A stretch of 38,242 nucleotides of DNA from positions 1 to 38,242 of the forward strand of contig JARLJG010000077.1 in assembly GCA_031291325.1 (NCBI GenBank), read 5' to 3'. The notes under the pieces are model-generated. The model had not been told where the DNA came from, ran no database searches, and saw nothing but the letters and a program-made list of their open reading frames with translations. Positions 23,272-32,316 of this stretch are shown piece by piece. Both the position numbers and the translations under genes were made by a program. The DNA comes from Burkholderiaceae bacterium (GTDB lineage: Bacteria; Pseudomonadota; Gammaproteobacteria; Burkholderiales; Burkholderiaceae_D). Within the stretch, counting starts at the first letter, position 1, and every line of letters begins with the position of its first letter.

Positions 23272-25353
23272 CTACCAGATTCTGACCCGCGCCGACGGCG
23301 CCAGATACAAGCCCTGGCCGGGCTGGACATCGAAGGCCGCATACCAGGCGTCGAGATTGCGCACGGTCGCCACCCGGTATTGCGTCGGCGCATGGCCATC
23401 GGTCGCAATTTGTTGGCGCAACGCCATTTCACGCGCCTTGTTGCGCCAGGCTTCGGCAAAGGCGATGAAGAATTGCTGGTCGGCTGCCTTCGATGGATCG
23501 GCCAACGACGCATGGTAGGCGTCATAGGCTGCGGTGAGTCCGGCCAAGTCGGCAATGTTTTCGCTCAAGGTCTGCTGGCCGTTGACGGCCAGGTCGGGAA
23601 ACGGACGATAGGTGGAAAATTGCGCGGCGAGCGCTGCCGACGATTTCTTGAAGTGCGCCAGGTCTTCCGCGCTCCACCAGTTGCGCAAGCGCCCCTGGGC
23701 ATCGAATTGGCTGCCCTGATCGTCGAAGCTATGACTGATTTCGTGGCCGATCACCGCGCCGATCGCGCCATAATTGACCGCATCGGAAGCCGCCGGGTCA
23801 AAACTCGGCGGCTGCAAGATGGCGGCGGGGAAATTGAGCGCATTCTGCAAGGGCAGATTCACCGCATTGACCACTTGCGGCAACATCGCCCATTCGCTGC
23901 GGTCGACCGGCTTGCCGAATTTTGCCAGCGCGCGCCGATACGCAAACTCCTCGGCGCGCCTGCTGTTGCCGAGCGCATCGCCGGCTTCGATGTCCAGACC
24001 GCTGTAATCGCGCCAATGTTCCGGGTAGCCGACACCGACATACAAGGTCTTCAATTTGGCTTTCGCTTCGATCTTGGTGGCTGGCGCCATCCATTCCAGG
24101 CCATCGATGCGATGCGCGAAGGCATCCACGATATTGGCGACCAGCGCCTGCACCTTGGCCTTGGCTGCAGCCGGGAAATAGCGCTCTACATACAGACGCC
24201 CGACCGAATCGCCGACTGCGGCGTTGGTCTCCTCAACCGCGCGCTTCCAGCGCGCCGCTTGCTGTGGCGTGCCGGACAACACGGTCCCGTAAAAAGCAAA
24301 ATGCGCATCGGCGAACGCCTTCGGCAATGTCTTCGAGAAATGATTGATTGCATGGAAGCTCAGGTAATCTTTCCACACCGCCAGCGGCACCGCGCCGACC
24401 AGCGCCGCTTCGCCCTTGACCGCGCCCGCATGCCAGACGCCGAAATTTTGCTGGCCGGATAATCCTGCGCCATCGAAAAACGCCGCCCAGTCGATCCCGT
24501 GCGCCTGATCGGCGAAATCGCGCTGGGACCAGGTATGGTCGGCTTTGCCGATGTCCTCGGAGTCTTCGCGGCTGGCATGCGACAGCGCGATCTTGCGCTC
24601 CAGGTCATACACGCGCGCCGCGCGCCGGCCCGCATCCTTGTATCCGGCCAAAGCCAGCACGGTGGCGATATGTTCGCGGTATTTGGCGCGGATACCGGCC
24701 ATCTTGGGATCCTTGGCAAGATAGTATTCGCGGTCCGGCATGCCTAGTCCGCCCTGCAATAGATACGCTTGATAATGATCTGCGTCATGCAAACCTTGCG
24801 CGACCCAGACGCCGAACAGGTTCTCGGTAAAGAAATTAGTCATGTTCAAGGGGTCGACATCGGCGCGCAGCGTGCGCCCCAACAAACGCGCCAAGCCGCG
24901 CTTGTCGGCGACTGCGGCGATATCGTGCAAGAGCGGCTGCAACGGCGCCAAGCCCTTTGCTTCGATCGCAGCTTCATCCATGAAGGCGATATAAAAAGCC
25001 CCGACCCGGCGCGTGTCGGCGGACGCATCGGCGCCGCCTTTGGCCGCGCCCTCGATCAATTGCGCCACGCGCTTGTCGGTCGCTTCCGCCATTTCGCCGT
25101 CGACGCCCCAATAGCTTTTGTCAGCCGGGATCTCGGTCGCGTCGGCCCAGCCGCCATTGACGTAAGCATTGAAATCGTCGCCCGGCCGCACGCCAGGCTT
25201 CATGCCGTCGACCACGTAGGCAGCCGGTAATTCAAACGCAGCAGCAGCGTTCGCCGGCACGCAAACTGTGAGCGACAAGGCCAGCGCGGCATGCGCGGGG
25301 CGACGCAATAGGTTGCCGAAACCGGCAAGCAAGTGGGAGTTGTTTATTCGCAT
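23272..25353 (-). CDS. M13-family zinc metallopeptidase (neprilysin/PepO-like)
   Basis: This exported enzyme of 693 residues has a signal peptide (to about residue 37) and a full M13 layout. The zinc site is GHEISHSFDDQG (H538 and H542 approximately) and the third ligand Glu is in SENIADLAG (about 598). The substrate-proximal NLPLQNALNFPAAILQPPSFD region precedes the zinc site. Family enzymes cleave small peptides in the periplasm. ATG 25353 (MRINN) is chosen for AGGA five bases upstream; ATG 25377 also exists. The family motif NA(F/Y)Y reads NAVN here, an unusual replacement of the aromatic residue. Single gene, divergent from the TPR-glycosyltransferase. Confidence 0.88.
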   Translation of the reverse strand: MRINNSHLLAGFGNLLRRPAHAALALSLTVCVPANAAAAFELPAAYVVDGMKPGVRPGDDFNAYVNGGWADATEIPADKSYWGVDGEMAEATDKRVAQLIEGAAKGGADASADTRRVGAFYIAFMDEAAIEAKGLAPLQPLLHDIAAVADKRGLARLLGRTLRADVDPLNMTNFFTENLFGVWVAQGLHDADHYQAYLLQGGLGMPDREYYLAKDPKMAGIRAKYREHIATVLALAGYKDAGRRAARVYDLERKIALSHASREDSEDIGKADHTWSQRDFADQAHGIDWAAFFDGAGLSGQQNFGVWHAGAVKGEAALVGAVPLAVWKDYLSFHAINHFSKTLPKAFADAHFAFYGTVLSGTPQQAARWKRAVEETNAAVGDSVGRLYVERYFPAAAKAKVQALVANIVDAFAHRIDGLEWMAPATKIEAKAKLKTLYVGVGYPEHWRDYSGLDIEAGDALGNSRRAEEFAYRRALAKFGKPVDRSEWAMLPQVVNAVNLPLQNALNFPAAILQPPSFDPAASDAVNYGAIGAVIGHEISHSFDDQGSQFDAQGRLRNWWSAEDLAHFKKSSAALAAQFSTYRPFPDLAVNGQQTLSENIADLAGLTAAYDAYHASLADPSKAADQQFFIAFAEAWRNKAREMALRQQIATDGHAPTQYRVATVRNLDAWYAAFDVQPGQGLYLAPSARVRIW

Positions 25354-25459
25354 GTTCTTCCTCGTAAGAATGGACATTTGCCGCAGAGCAGCACAAAGTT
25401 GCCATTATGTGGCACGATACTTTACCAGCAAACCGAATCGAATCGACGACTTCCATTTC

Positions 25460-26971
25460 ATGCGCCACGATCAAGACGCCACCCGATTTGTCGACGAAAG
25501 CCGCGCTCAACCGCCTTTTTCGGCGATGCAACGCCTGGTGAGCCTGCTCAACCAAGGCCGGCTTGCCGAGGGAGAAACGGCTGCCGCCGAGATGACCGCG
25601 CGCTTCCCGCAACATGGCTTCGGCTGGAAATTGCTGGGCGTGATGCAAAAATTGCAACACAAGCATGGGCCGGCGCTGCACGCGATGCACCGCGCAGCGG
25701 AACTTCTCCCCGCCGACGACGAAGCACAAAGCAATTTCGGCATGGCATTGGCAGAGGCTAACGAACTGCAAGCCGCCGAGCCTTTTTTGCGGCGCGCGCA
25801 GGCGCAGAATCCGCACAATGCGAAAACCGCCGGCAACCTCGGCAACCTCCTCTGTCGTCAAGGCCGTTTGGCAGAGGCGGAAATGTGCCACCGTCAGGCA
25901 TTGGCAATCGAGCCGGACAACGTCATAGCCCTGTGCAACCTGGGCAGCACGCAAGACGATATGGGCAGGGAAAGCGAAGCGGCGGCTTGTTACGAGCGCG
26001 CGTTGCAAATCGCGCCGCATTTTGCGCAGGCGCAATGGCATGCCAGCCTGCACAAATTATTGGCCGGCGATTTCACCGAGGGGTGGAAACAGTACGAATG
26101 GCGCTGGCAAACCGATGCCTTTGCCGCCACCGTGCGCCGCTTCACGCAAGCGAAATGGCTGGGGCGCGAAAGCTTGCAAGGAAAAACCATCTTGCTGCAT
26201 GCCGAACAAGGCTTGGGCGATACCCTGCAATTTTGCCGCTACGCCAAGCCGGTCGCCGAGCGTGGCGCGACCGTGGTGCTGCAAGTGCCGCCCGCGCTGA
26301 AATCCTTGCTGGCGGGACTGGCCGGCGTGACCCAAGTGATCGGCGACGATGAGCCGGCGCCGCCTTTCGACTTCCATTGCCCGCTGTTGAGCCTGCCGCT
26401 GGCATGCGGCAGCAGCCATGCCGATCTGCCGGCCGGGATGCCCTACCTGTTTGCCGAACCCACTACCGCAGCGGCATGGCGCACGCGCTTGGCAGAAACG
26501 GCTGCGCCGCGCATCGGTGTCGCCTGGTCGGGCAATCCGCTGCATCGGCACGACTACAAGCGTTCCATTGGGCTCGCCGATTTCGCGACCTTGTTTTGCG
26601 ATAGCGCGCAATTCGTCTGCCTGCAAAAAGAGCTGCGCGAGAGCGATGCGGCGGCCTTGGATGCGCATCCCGAGCTGCTTCGTTTCGGCGCAGAGCTGCA
26701 GGATTTTGCACAGACGGCAGCACTGATCGACACGTTGGACTTGGTCATTACAGTCGATACCGCAGTCGCGCATCTGGCCGGCGCGATGGGCAAACCGGTC
26801 TGGATATTGCTGCCGTTTCAACCCGATTGGCGCTGGCAAAAGCAACGCACGGACAGCCCGTGGTATCCGAGCGCGCGCCTGTTCCGGCAAGCGGCACTGG
26901 GCGATTGGCACAGCGTAGTCGGCGCTGTTCGACATGCTTTGGCGCAACGGGAATATGAAGCCGCAATTTGA
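25460..26971 (+). CDS. TPR-repeat protein with GT9-like glycosyltransferase domain
   Basis: This cytoplasmic protein of about 503 residues has N-terminal TPR repeats (about 20-210) and a C-terminal domain like the GT-B C-terminal half of ADP-heptose:LPS heptosyltransferases (GT9). Visible motifs are HAEQGLGDTLQFCRY, GVAWSGNPLHRHDYKRS and DLVITVDTAVAHLAGAMGKPVW. Such TPR-GT9 proteins are found across Proteobacteria; whether they glycosylate protein or glycan is unknown to me. The frame runs upstream into the peptidase, so I take ATG 25460; no strong ribosome site supports it, and ATG 25526 is an alternative. Confidence 0.72.
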   Translation: MRHDQDATRFVDESRAQPPFSAMQRLVSLLNQGRLAEGETAAAEMTARFPQHGFGWKLLGVMQKLQHKHGPALHAMHRAAELLPADDEAQSNFGMALAEANELQAAEPFLRRAQAQNPHNAKTAGNLGNLLCRQGRLAEAEMCHRQALAIEPDNVIALCNLGSTQDDMGRESEAAACYERALQIAPHFAQAQWHASLHKLLAGDFTEGWKQYEWRWQTDAFAATVRRFTQAKWLGRESLQGKTILLHAEQGLGDTLQFCRYAKPVAERGATVVLQVPPALKSLLAGLAGVTQVIGDDEPAPPFDFHCPLLSLPLACGSSHADLPAGMPYLFAEPTTAAAWRTRLAETAAPRIGVAWSGNPLHRHDYKRSIGLADFATLFCDSAQFVCLQKELRESDAAALDAHPELLRFGAELQDFAQTAALIDTLDLVITVDTAVAHLAGAMGKPVWILLPFQPDWRWQKQRTDSPWYPSARLFRQAALGDWHSVVGAVRHALAQREYEAAI

Positions 26972-27102
26972 ATCCGCAATCGATCAAAAACCCCGGAAAT
27001 TCCGGTTTCCGCCTACAATAAAGAGTAAAGTGTCAACGTCTCACGCTTGAATAATCTGGTTCCCGCCCCAAACTGCGGCGTATCTATTGAGGAGTCACCA
27101 TC

Positions 27103-27984
27103 ATGTTCATAAAATCCGCGATTGGATCGGCATTGCTGTCGCTGGCCGTACTGGCTGCGACGCCGGTATTTGCCGCCGATTCCGATCCCAGCATTCATCA
27201 AGTCTACCAAGCCGCCGAGGCCGGTAGATTCAGCGACGCGCAGGCAATGATGGATAAAGTGCTGCGCGATCACCCGAATAGCGCCAAAGCCCATTACATC
27301 GAAGCCGACTTGCTGGCGAAACAAAATCGCTTGCGCGAAGCGCAAACCGAGTTGAACAGCGCCGAGCGGCTCGATCCCACCCTGAAATTTGCCAAGCCGC
27401 AAGCGCTGGAAGAATTGAAATCCGTCATTGCCGGCCCGACGCGCGTCGTGCAGCGCCCGCAGCCGGTCTATGCACAACCGACCTATACGCGCCCGGTAAC
27501 CGTCTATCAACAACCGGTGGTGACACGCGCCCCGGCCAGCAGCGGCGGTAGTGGCCTGCTGACCGTGGTGATTATCGTCGGATTGATTTTGCTGTTCTTC
27601 TTTATCGTCCGTGCGCTCGGACGCCGCAATACCGTCATCGCCGGCGGCGGCGGCTATCCGGCCGGGTATGGCCCAGGTGGCAGCTATGGTCCCGGCGGTG
27701 GTTACGGCCCCGGGGGAATGGTCGTCAATCAAGGCGGCATGGGCTCCGGGATATTGGGCGGTTTGGCCACCGGTGCGGCAGTCGGCGCAGGGATTGTTGC
27801 CGGCGAAGAACTGATGCATCATTTCACCGACCGCGAACGCACTGAAACGGTGTACGAGAATCCGCCGCAAAACGATTCCTGGAGCCAGCCGAACGACGAT
27901 ATGGGCGGCAACGACTTCGGCGTGTCCGACAGCTCGTCGTGGGATAGCGGCGGCGGCGGTGGCGGCAGCGACGACTGGAATTAA
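27103..27984 (+). CDS. TPR-containing exported membrane protein with Gly-rich tail
   Basis: This 293-residue protein has a signal peptide (cleavage near A24), a small TPR-like unit (about 32-110), a Pro/Tyr/Gln-rich linker with repeated VxYxQP patterns (115-142), one membrane helix (about 151-171), three tandem YGPGG units (189-205), and an acidic Gly-rich end GGGGGGSDDWN. Gly-rich SDDW-like ends are seen in several envelope proteins, for example after TPM domains. GAGGAG lies eight bases before ATG. The region just upstream, 26972-27102, has a short palindrome CCGGAA-A-TTCCGG (26993-27005). Function unknown; probably a cell-envelope scaffold. Confidence 0.7.
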   Translation: MFIKSAIGSALLSLAVLAATPVFAADSDPSIHQVYQAAEAGRFSDAQAMMDKVLRDHPNSAKAHYIEADLLAKQNRLREAQTELNSAERLDPTLKFAKPQALEELKSVIAGPTRVVQRPQPVYAQPTYTRPVTVYQQPVVTRAPASSGGSGLLTVVIIVGLILLFFFIVRALGRRNTVIAGGGGYPAGYGPGGSYGPGGGYGPGGMVVNQGGMGSGILGGLATGAAVGAGIVAGEELMHHFTDRERTETVYENPPQNDSWSQPNDDMGGNDFGVSDSSSWDSGGGGGGSDDWN

Positions 27985-28079
27985 TTCACTGATTCACTGA
28001 CATGGCGCCGGGAACGCGTTCGCTTCCCGGCAGCAACTTGCCTCAACCTCGATGCGGCGTGCCGCCGACTCAATCCCTT

Positions 28080-28661
28080 ATGCAAAATCGTCAAGCAGTC
28101 GATTTAAGCAAAGCCTACCGCTTGCTCAACCACGGCCCCACCGTATTGGTCAGCAGCGCCCATCAAGGCGCGCGCAATGTGATGGCGGCAGCGTGGTCGA
28201 TGCCGCTGGATTTTTCCCCGCCCAAGATCTGCGTGGTAATCGACCGCAACACTTTCACCCGCGAATTGATCGACGCTTCCGGCGAATTTGCATTGAATAT
28301 CCCGTCGCGCCAACTGGCCGGCGCGACGCTGGCAGTCGGCTCGACATCGGGCCGCGAAGGCGACAAATTTGCCGCCTTGGATTTGCGCACGTTTGCCGCA
28401 GAAAAGATTGCTGCGCCGCTGCTCGAAGGATGCGTCGGCTGGCTCGAATGCCGCGTCGTCGCGGAGCCGCATATCCAACGGCAATACGATTTGTTCATCG
28501 GCGAAGTGGTCGCCGCGTGGGCCGATCCGAGTGCATTCAAGGACGGTCATTGGTCGTTTGCGCCAGGCAGCGCGCGCAGTATCCACTATATTGCCGGCGG
28601 TAATTTTTTTGAAACCGGCGAAGCGTTCGAGGTGGAGCAAGAGCGCCTTAAAGAATCGTAG
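28080..28661 (+). CDS. Flavin reductase family protein (FMN-binding split barrel)
   Basis: This protein of about 193 residues has the flavin-reductase-like split-barrel pattern: LLNHGPTVLVSSAH near the N-terminus, AAWSMPLDFSPPKICVVID, NTFTRELI, FALNIPS, and a C-terminal FIGEVVAAWAD segment. Family members bind FMN/FAD and reduce flavin or serve as oxidoreductases. ATG 28080 gives the family-typical N-terminus; an upstream ATG at 28002 in the same frame would add a Pro-rich stretch not expected in the family. No Shine-Dalgarno is clear at either. Stand-alone gene. Confidence 0.75.
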   Translation: MQNRQAVDLSKAYRLLNHGPTVLVSSAHQGARNVMAAAWSMPLDFSPPKICVVIDRNTFTRELIDASGEFALNIPSRQLAGATLAVGSTSGREGDKFAALDLRTFAAEKIAAPLLEGCVGWLECRVVAEPHIQRQYDLFIGEVVAAWADPSAFKDGHWSFAPGSARSIHYIAGGNFFETGEAFEVEQERLKES

Positions 28662-29182
28662 TGAACCTGGCGTTCGCGCCTGCGTTCGATAAACGCAATG
28701 GCAGCTCGCCGCAACGCTGCAAAACCCCATAAATATGGTATGGCGCATTCAATGCGCGGCGAATATGCTGGCGGCAGAGTTGGACACCGATCCGACATTT
28801 CCCAGCCAGGACGATCGCCGCCATGATTTACACCGCCCATACCGTTACGCATACCTGCATCGAATGTCGATGGATGGAGCACGCTGCGAGCCGGTCGTCG
28901 AGTCGACATGCGCAGCGGGGAATGCCCGCCGAATTGGTCGCGACAACCGGCGCTAATTTACAGAACAAGTCTCTCGCGTTTGGCCCATCGATCATGCGCC
29001 GGAAAAATACCTGCCTGCACCTGTGCACGCAGGCCTTGCCGCTTACCAACTTCGTCAATCGGCTATGGTATGGGCGCGCACTGGTGAGTATGCGCACCCA
29101 TCCGCAAACATCGAGAAGAGCGATGGCGCAGCAGGAGTTTGGTTTGGCCTGAAGCGTTACATCGATCGAGCAGCCCGCGCCA
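28662..29182. other. Gene-free stretch
   Basis: About 520 bases between the flavin reductase and the convergent nitrobindin-like gene. Short open frames on both strands match nothing I recognise. Small palindromes are present: TGCGTT/AACGCA (28681-28697), GCGCATT-C-AATGCGC (28743-28757) and GCCTGC/GCAGGC (29013-29034). None has a T tract. Confidence 0.4.
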
Positions 29183-29815
29183 TCACTTGCGCGCCAGCGG
29201 ATTGGGCGTCGCTGCGGCGATCCTGGTCAAGGTATTGCGGTCGGTATGATGAAACGGCTCGCTATTGCCACGGATCATCAGCACCGTGTCTTCATCGTAG
29301 GACCAGGTGCCATCCGCATTGATGCTCACTTTGATGCGGTATTCGACGGTCTTGAATGCATAGTCGAGAAACGGCGTCGAGCAAATTCCATAGGTTTCCG
29401 AATCGCGGCTGGCGATCAATTCGAAGCTGGTCGCATCGGCGCTCGCCTTGCCCACCGCCATCGCCACCTGCCCGCGCGGAATCGTCAAGGTCTGGATCAC
29501 GGTGCCGGTCGCCGGCTCCCACAGCCAATAGCCGATTTGATCGTGATAGGTCTTGACCTGCTCCGGCTTGACCACGTGGGTATGGTAGCGCAAGCCGTAG
29601 AACACTTGCGGACCGTTGGTTTGCGGGTCGATCGGCTGCAGTTCGATGCGCTCGACATACGCCTGCTTCTTCGGCCCTTCCGCCTTCGGCTTGACGTCCA
29701 GACCGCGCGTGCCTTCCCAAATGCCGGCCATGCCGGTCAAAGGGCCGAGATTTTTCAGGGTATCGACATCCAGATTGGCCGGCTCGGTGTAGATATCCTC
29801 AGGAAATTCGTTCAT
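29183..29815 (-). CDS. Nitrobindin-like haem-binding beta-barrel (FABP/THAP4 family)
   Basis: This 210-residue cytoplasmic protein has the family G-x-W-x-G motif GIWEGTRG (31-38) and the C-terminal PFHHTDRNTLTRI segment that holds the presumed haem-proximal His. The alternating strands between (for example VFYGLRYHTHV, TVIQTLTIPRGQVAMA) fit a ten-stranded barrel. Nitrobindins bind haem and interact with nitric oxide or peroxynitrite. GAAAG lies upstream of ATG 29815. It is the last gene of a minus-strand set with a small exported protein and an HDOD protein. NO sensing or detoxification is possible, not shown. Confidence 0.75.
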   Translation of the reverse strand: MNEFPEDIYTEPANLDVDTLKNLGPLTGMAGIWEGTRGLDVKPKAEGPKKQAYVERIELQPIDPQTNGPQVFYGLRYHTHVVKPEQVKTYHDQIGYWLWEPATGTVIQTLTIPRGQVAMAVGKASADATSFELIASRDSETYGICSTPFLDYAFKTVEYRIKVSINADGTWSYDEDTVLMIRGNSEPFHHTDRNTLTRIAAATPNPLARK

Positions 29816-29832
29816 TCAGCTTCTTTCAATAG

Positions 29833-30033
29833 TTATTGCGGGTTGCCCGGCTTCTTGCAACGCGAATCCATGAACGGGCCATCGATGATTTCCCATACAT
29901 TGCCCGGTGAGACTTGCGCGCACATGACGGTCTTGTTGACCGCGTTCTTCCAACGGTACCATGGCGCGCCGGACGCGAAAGCAGCGCCGCACAGCATCAT
30001 CAAAGCACACCCCAATGCAAATCTTCTTGTCAC
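29833..30033 (-). CDS. Small exported two-cysteine protein of unknown function
   Basis: This 66-residue product starts at GTG 30033, supported by AAGGA six bases upstream. It has a signal peptide RRFALGCALMMLCGAAFAS, leaving a mature peptide of about 45 residues (GAPWYRWKNAVNKTVMCAQ... to CKKPGNPQ) with two cysteines that could form a disulfide. An in-frame ATG at 30066 overlaps the HDOD stop by ATGA and is an alternative start with a coupled ribosome. The gene is 17 bases before the nitrobindin-like gene and co-directional. I recognise no family. Confidence 0.6.
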   Translation of the reverse strand: MTRRFALGCALMMLCGAAFASGAPWYRWKNAVNKTVMCAQVSPGNVWEIIDGPFMDSRCKKPGNPQ

Positions 30034-30062
30034 TTGCGTTCCTTCAAAAAAAATCGGCAGAC

Positions 30063-30887
30063 TCATTCCGACGCATCCTTCAAGCCGAGCCGTTCCATCA
30101 ATTCATCGTGGCTGATCTTCAACAACGCTTCGATCGCCGCATAGTCGTCCGGCAGCGCGGCGTCGCTCCAGCCGGTGGCCGAGTGCCGCGCCAGATCCGA
30201 TGCCAGCTTGACGTTCTTGACGCGTGGATTTTCGGCTTGCTTGTCGTCCATCAAATTCAATAATAGATCGGGCAATTTCCATTGTCGGCACAAGGCCAAC
30301 TGCAAATCCATCACCCGGAACCCGAGCACCTTTTCCTGCGCGACGACGCTGCGCAGGTTGCGGTCCGCCTGCAACATTGCGTAGACCTGCATCGCCTCTT
30401 GCGGCGCAAAGGAAATCAACAGGATTTCCGCGACATCGTGCAGCAGCGCCGCGATCGTGACTTCTTCGGTATTGCGATCGTAGCGCCAAGTCGCCCAATT
30501 GAACGCATAGCGCGACGCGCGTTGCGCCCGCCGCACGACTTGCAGCAAGCGCAGTTGGATTTGAGGATAGGGTTTCAGCCTGTCCTCGATCACCGCCAAT
30601 GTTTCGAATTGCTTGAAAAACGGATTGACCCCCAGCATCAAGATCGCATGGCCGACTGTCGTAATCTCCTGCAATACGCGGGTTCCGTGGAACGGCCGGA
30701 TATATTCCAAAACGCGCAGTGTCATCAACGGGTCGTGCAAGACGATGACCGAAATTTCCCTCGCGTTGATATTGTCGATATTATCACGGGCGGCGGCAAT
30801 GCTGCGCACCGTTTGGCGCATCACCGGAATCTCGGTTTCGCTGAGAAACTGCACCCATGAATCAATGTCGCGCCGGTTCGATTCCAT
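30063..30887 (-). CDS. HDOD-domain protein
   Basis: This protein of 274 residues contains an HDOD domain (about 15-215). Visible are ETEIPVMRQTVRSIAAARD, the helix ISVIVLHDPLMTLRVLEY, TVGHAILMLGV, and an HD-like pair in TIAALLHDVAEILL (H-D retained). HDOD proteins are degenerate HD hydrolases used in signal transduction and cell-cycle or c-di-GMP linked control. ATG 30887 is chosen; a TTG five codons upstream is less likely. No further output domain is attached. The product overlaps the small protein's ATG alternative, which hints at a shared transcript HDOD - small protein - nitrobindin. Confidence 0.75.
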   Translation of the reverse strand: MESNRRDIDSWVQFLSETEIPVMRQTVRSIAAARDNIDNINAREISVIVLHDPLMTLRVLEYIRPFHGTRVLQEITTVGHAILMLGVNPFFKQFETLAVIEDRLKPYPQIQLRLLQVVRRAQRASRYAFNWATWRYDRNTEEVTIAALLHDVAEILLISFAPQEAMQVYAMLQADRNLRSVVAQEKVLGFRVMDLQLALCRQWKLPDLLLNLMDDKQAENPRVKNVKLASDLARHSATGWSDAALPDDYAAIEALLKISHDELMERLGLKDASE

Positions 30888-31206
30888 AAGCTTTCGTCTC
30901 AAGTAGGTCTATACCCGCTGCGCCGTTTATGATCGGCCCTTATTGCCTATCCATTGCCTATCCATTGCTGACCGTTACCGGCAAGCGTACCACTATTGCG
31001 CGCCGCCATCAAAGCCTGGAAGCATTCGGCGGCGCAATCGGGGCTACAATCCGCCCAGCGATTTTTTTGGCGCGACGCCAATGACGGCGCGCAGACCTTT
31101 ATACTGTGCAGGTATGATTCCTGCGTAGTGTTTGGAACGATCTTTTCATGTTTCGGTAGCCGTCGTCCTACCCGCTTCCAAATAATTGATTGAAAGGCAC
31201 TATTTC
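30888..31206. other. Divergent intergenic region with an 11-bp tandem repeat (30942-30968)
   Basis: The 319 bases between the HDOD gene and the transglutaminase cluster contain no gene I can support. ATTGCCTATCC is repeated twice in tandem and begun a third time (30942-30968). The region must hold both promoters; none stood out. Confidence 0.45.
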
Positions 31207-32316
31207 ATGGCGATCCGTATTGCGCTGCACCACAAGACCAGCTACCACTATGACCGGCTGGTCGCTTTGTCCCCGCATGAAGTGCGCCTGCGGCCGGCGC
31301 CGCATGCACGCACTCCGATTTTGTCGTATTCACTGTCGATCAAGCCGCAGCAGCATTTCATCAATTGGCAGCAAGACCCGTACGGCAACTATATTGCCCG
31401 GCTGGTTTTCCCGGAAAAGTCCAGGGAATTGGAAATTACCGTCGATCTGGTCGCCGACATGACGGTCATCAACCCGTTCGATTTCTTTATCGAAAGCTAT
31501 GCCGAAATCTTCCCGTTCCAGTATACCCCGCAATTGGCGGGCGAATTGGGCGCCTACCTGCAGGCCGAAAAGCCGGGGCCGTTGCAGCAGGCATGGATAA
31601 AAAGCGCCAGGCAGGAGATTCTGAAGCCGGGGCTGTTGACCATCGATTTCCTGGTCGCCGTCAATCAACGGCTGCAAAAAGACATCGGCTACCTGGTGCG
31701 CATGGAACCGGGCGTGCAGAAGCCGGACGAAACGCTGCAAAAGGCTTCCGGTTCGTGCCGCGACAGCGGCTGGCTGCTGGTGCAAATCCTGCGCAACATG
31801 GGCTTGGCGGCGCGCTTCGTCTCCGGCTACCTGATCCAGTTGACCGCCGACCAGAAATCGCTGGATGGCCCGAGCGGACCGGAAGCGGATTTCACCGACT
31901 TGCACGCCTGGGCCGAAGTGTACATTCCCGGCGCCGGCTGGATCGGGCTGGATCCGACCTCGGGCATGCTGGCCAGCGAAGGGCATATTCCGCTGGCCTG
32001 CACCGCGATGCCGGCGTCGGCTGCGCCGGTTAGCGGCGCAACCGACAAGGCGGAAGTCGAGTTCCACCATGAAATGTCGGTCACCCGCATCCATGAAGAC
32101 CCGCGCGTGACCAAGCCGTATAGCGAAGCCGAGTGGAACGCGATCGAAGCACTCGGGCAACAAGTCGACGCCGACCTGAAAAAGCAAGACGTGCGCCTGA
32201 CCCAGGGCGGCGAACCGACTTTCGTCTCGATCGACGACATGGATGGCGCCGAGTGGAATACGCTGGCGCACGGCGATAAAAACGCGAACTGGCGCACCAG
32301 CTCACGCACCGCCTGA
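31207..32316 (+). CDS. 5-prime part: transglutaminase-like N-terminal protein
   Basis: Residues 1-90 are the bacterial transglutaminase N-terminal region (IRIALHHKTSYHYDR..LSPHEVRLRP). The core has the Cys-His-Asp triad: C184 in SGSCRDSGW, H233 in LHAWAEVY, D249 in LDPTSG. The shared stretch LTQGGEPTFVSIDD (331-344) normally leads into DUF2126. The frame ends prematurely after eight out-of-frame residues. The intact core could still fold as an amidase/peptidase-like domain. It is the first gene of a four-open-frame cluster. Confidence 0.75.
   Translation: MAIRIALHHKTSYHYDRLVALSPHEVRLRPAPHARTPILSYSLSIKPQQHFINWQQDPYGNYIARLVFPEKSRELEITVDLVADMTVINPFDFFIESYAEIFPFQYTPQLAGELGAYLQAEKPGPLQQAWIKSARQEILKPGLLTIDFLVAVNQRLQKDIGYLVRMEPGVQKPDETLQKASGSCRDSGWLLVQILRNMGLAARFVSGYLIQLTADQKSLDGPSGPEADFTDLHAWAEVYIPGAGWIGLDPTSGMLASEGHIPLACTAMPASAAPVSGATDKAEVEFHHEMSVTRIHEDPRVTKPYSEAEWNAIEALGQQVDADLKKQDVRLTQGGEPTFVSIDDMDGAEWNTLAHGDKNANWRTSSRTA

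Noticed and set aside
26993-27005. Terminator after the TPR-glycosyltransferase
   Set aside because: The palindrome CCGGAA-A-TTCCGG has only a 5-6 bp stem with almost no loop and three T residues after it.
28823-29152. Possible small gene on plus strand after the flavin reductase
   Set aside because: No ribosome site or family resemblance, and the reading is rich in Cys/His/Arg as expected by chance in this sequence.
30942-30968. CRISPR-like repeat
   Set aside because: Only two and a half tandem copies of 11 bases without spacers.
32275-32286. Programmed -1 frameshift at T-AAA-AAC
   Set aside because: The heptamer is a poor slippery site (P-site slip would pair with TAA), the A run is too short for polymerase slippage, and I see no strong stimulatory stem just downstream. 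A deletion or sequencing error is simpler.
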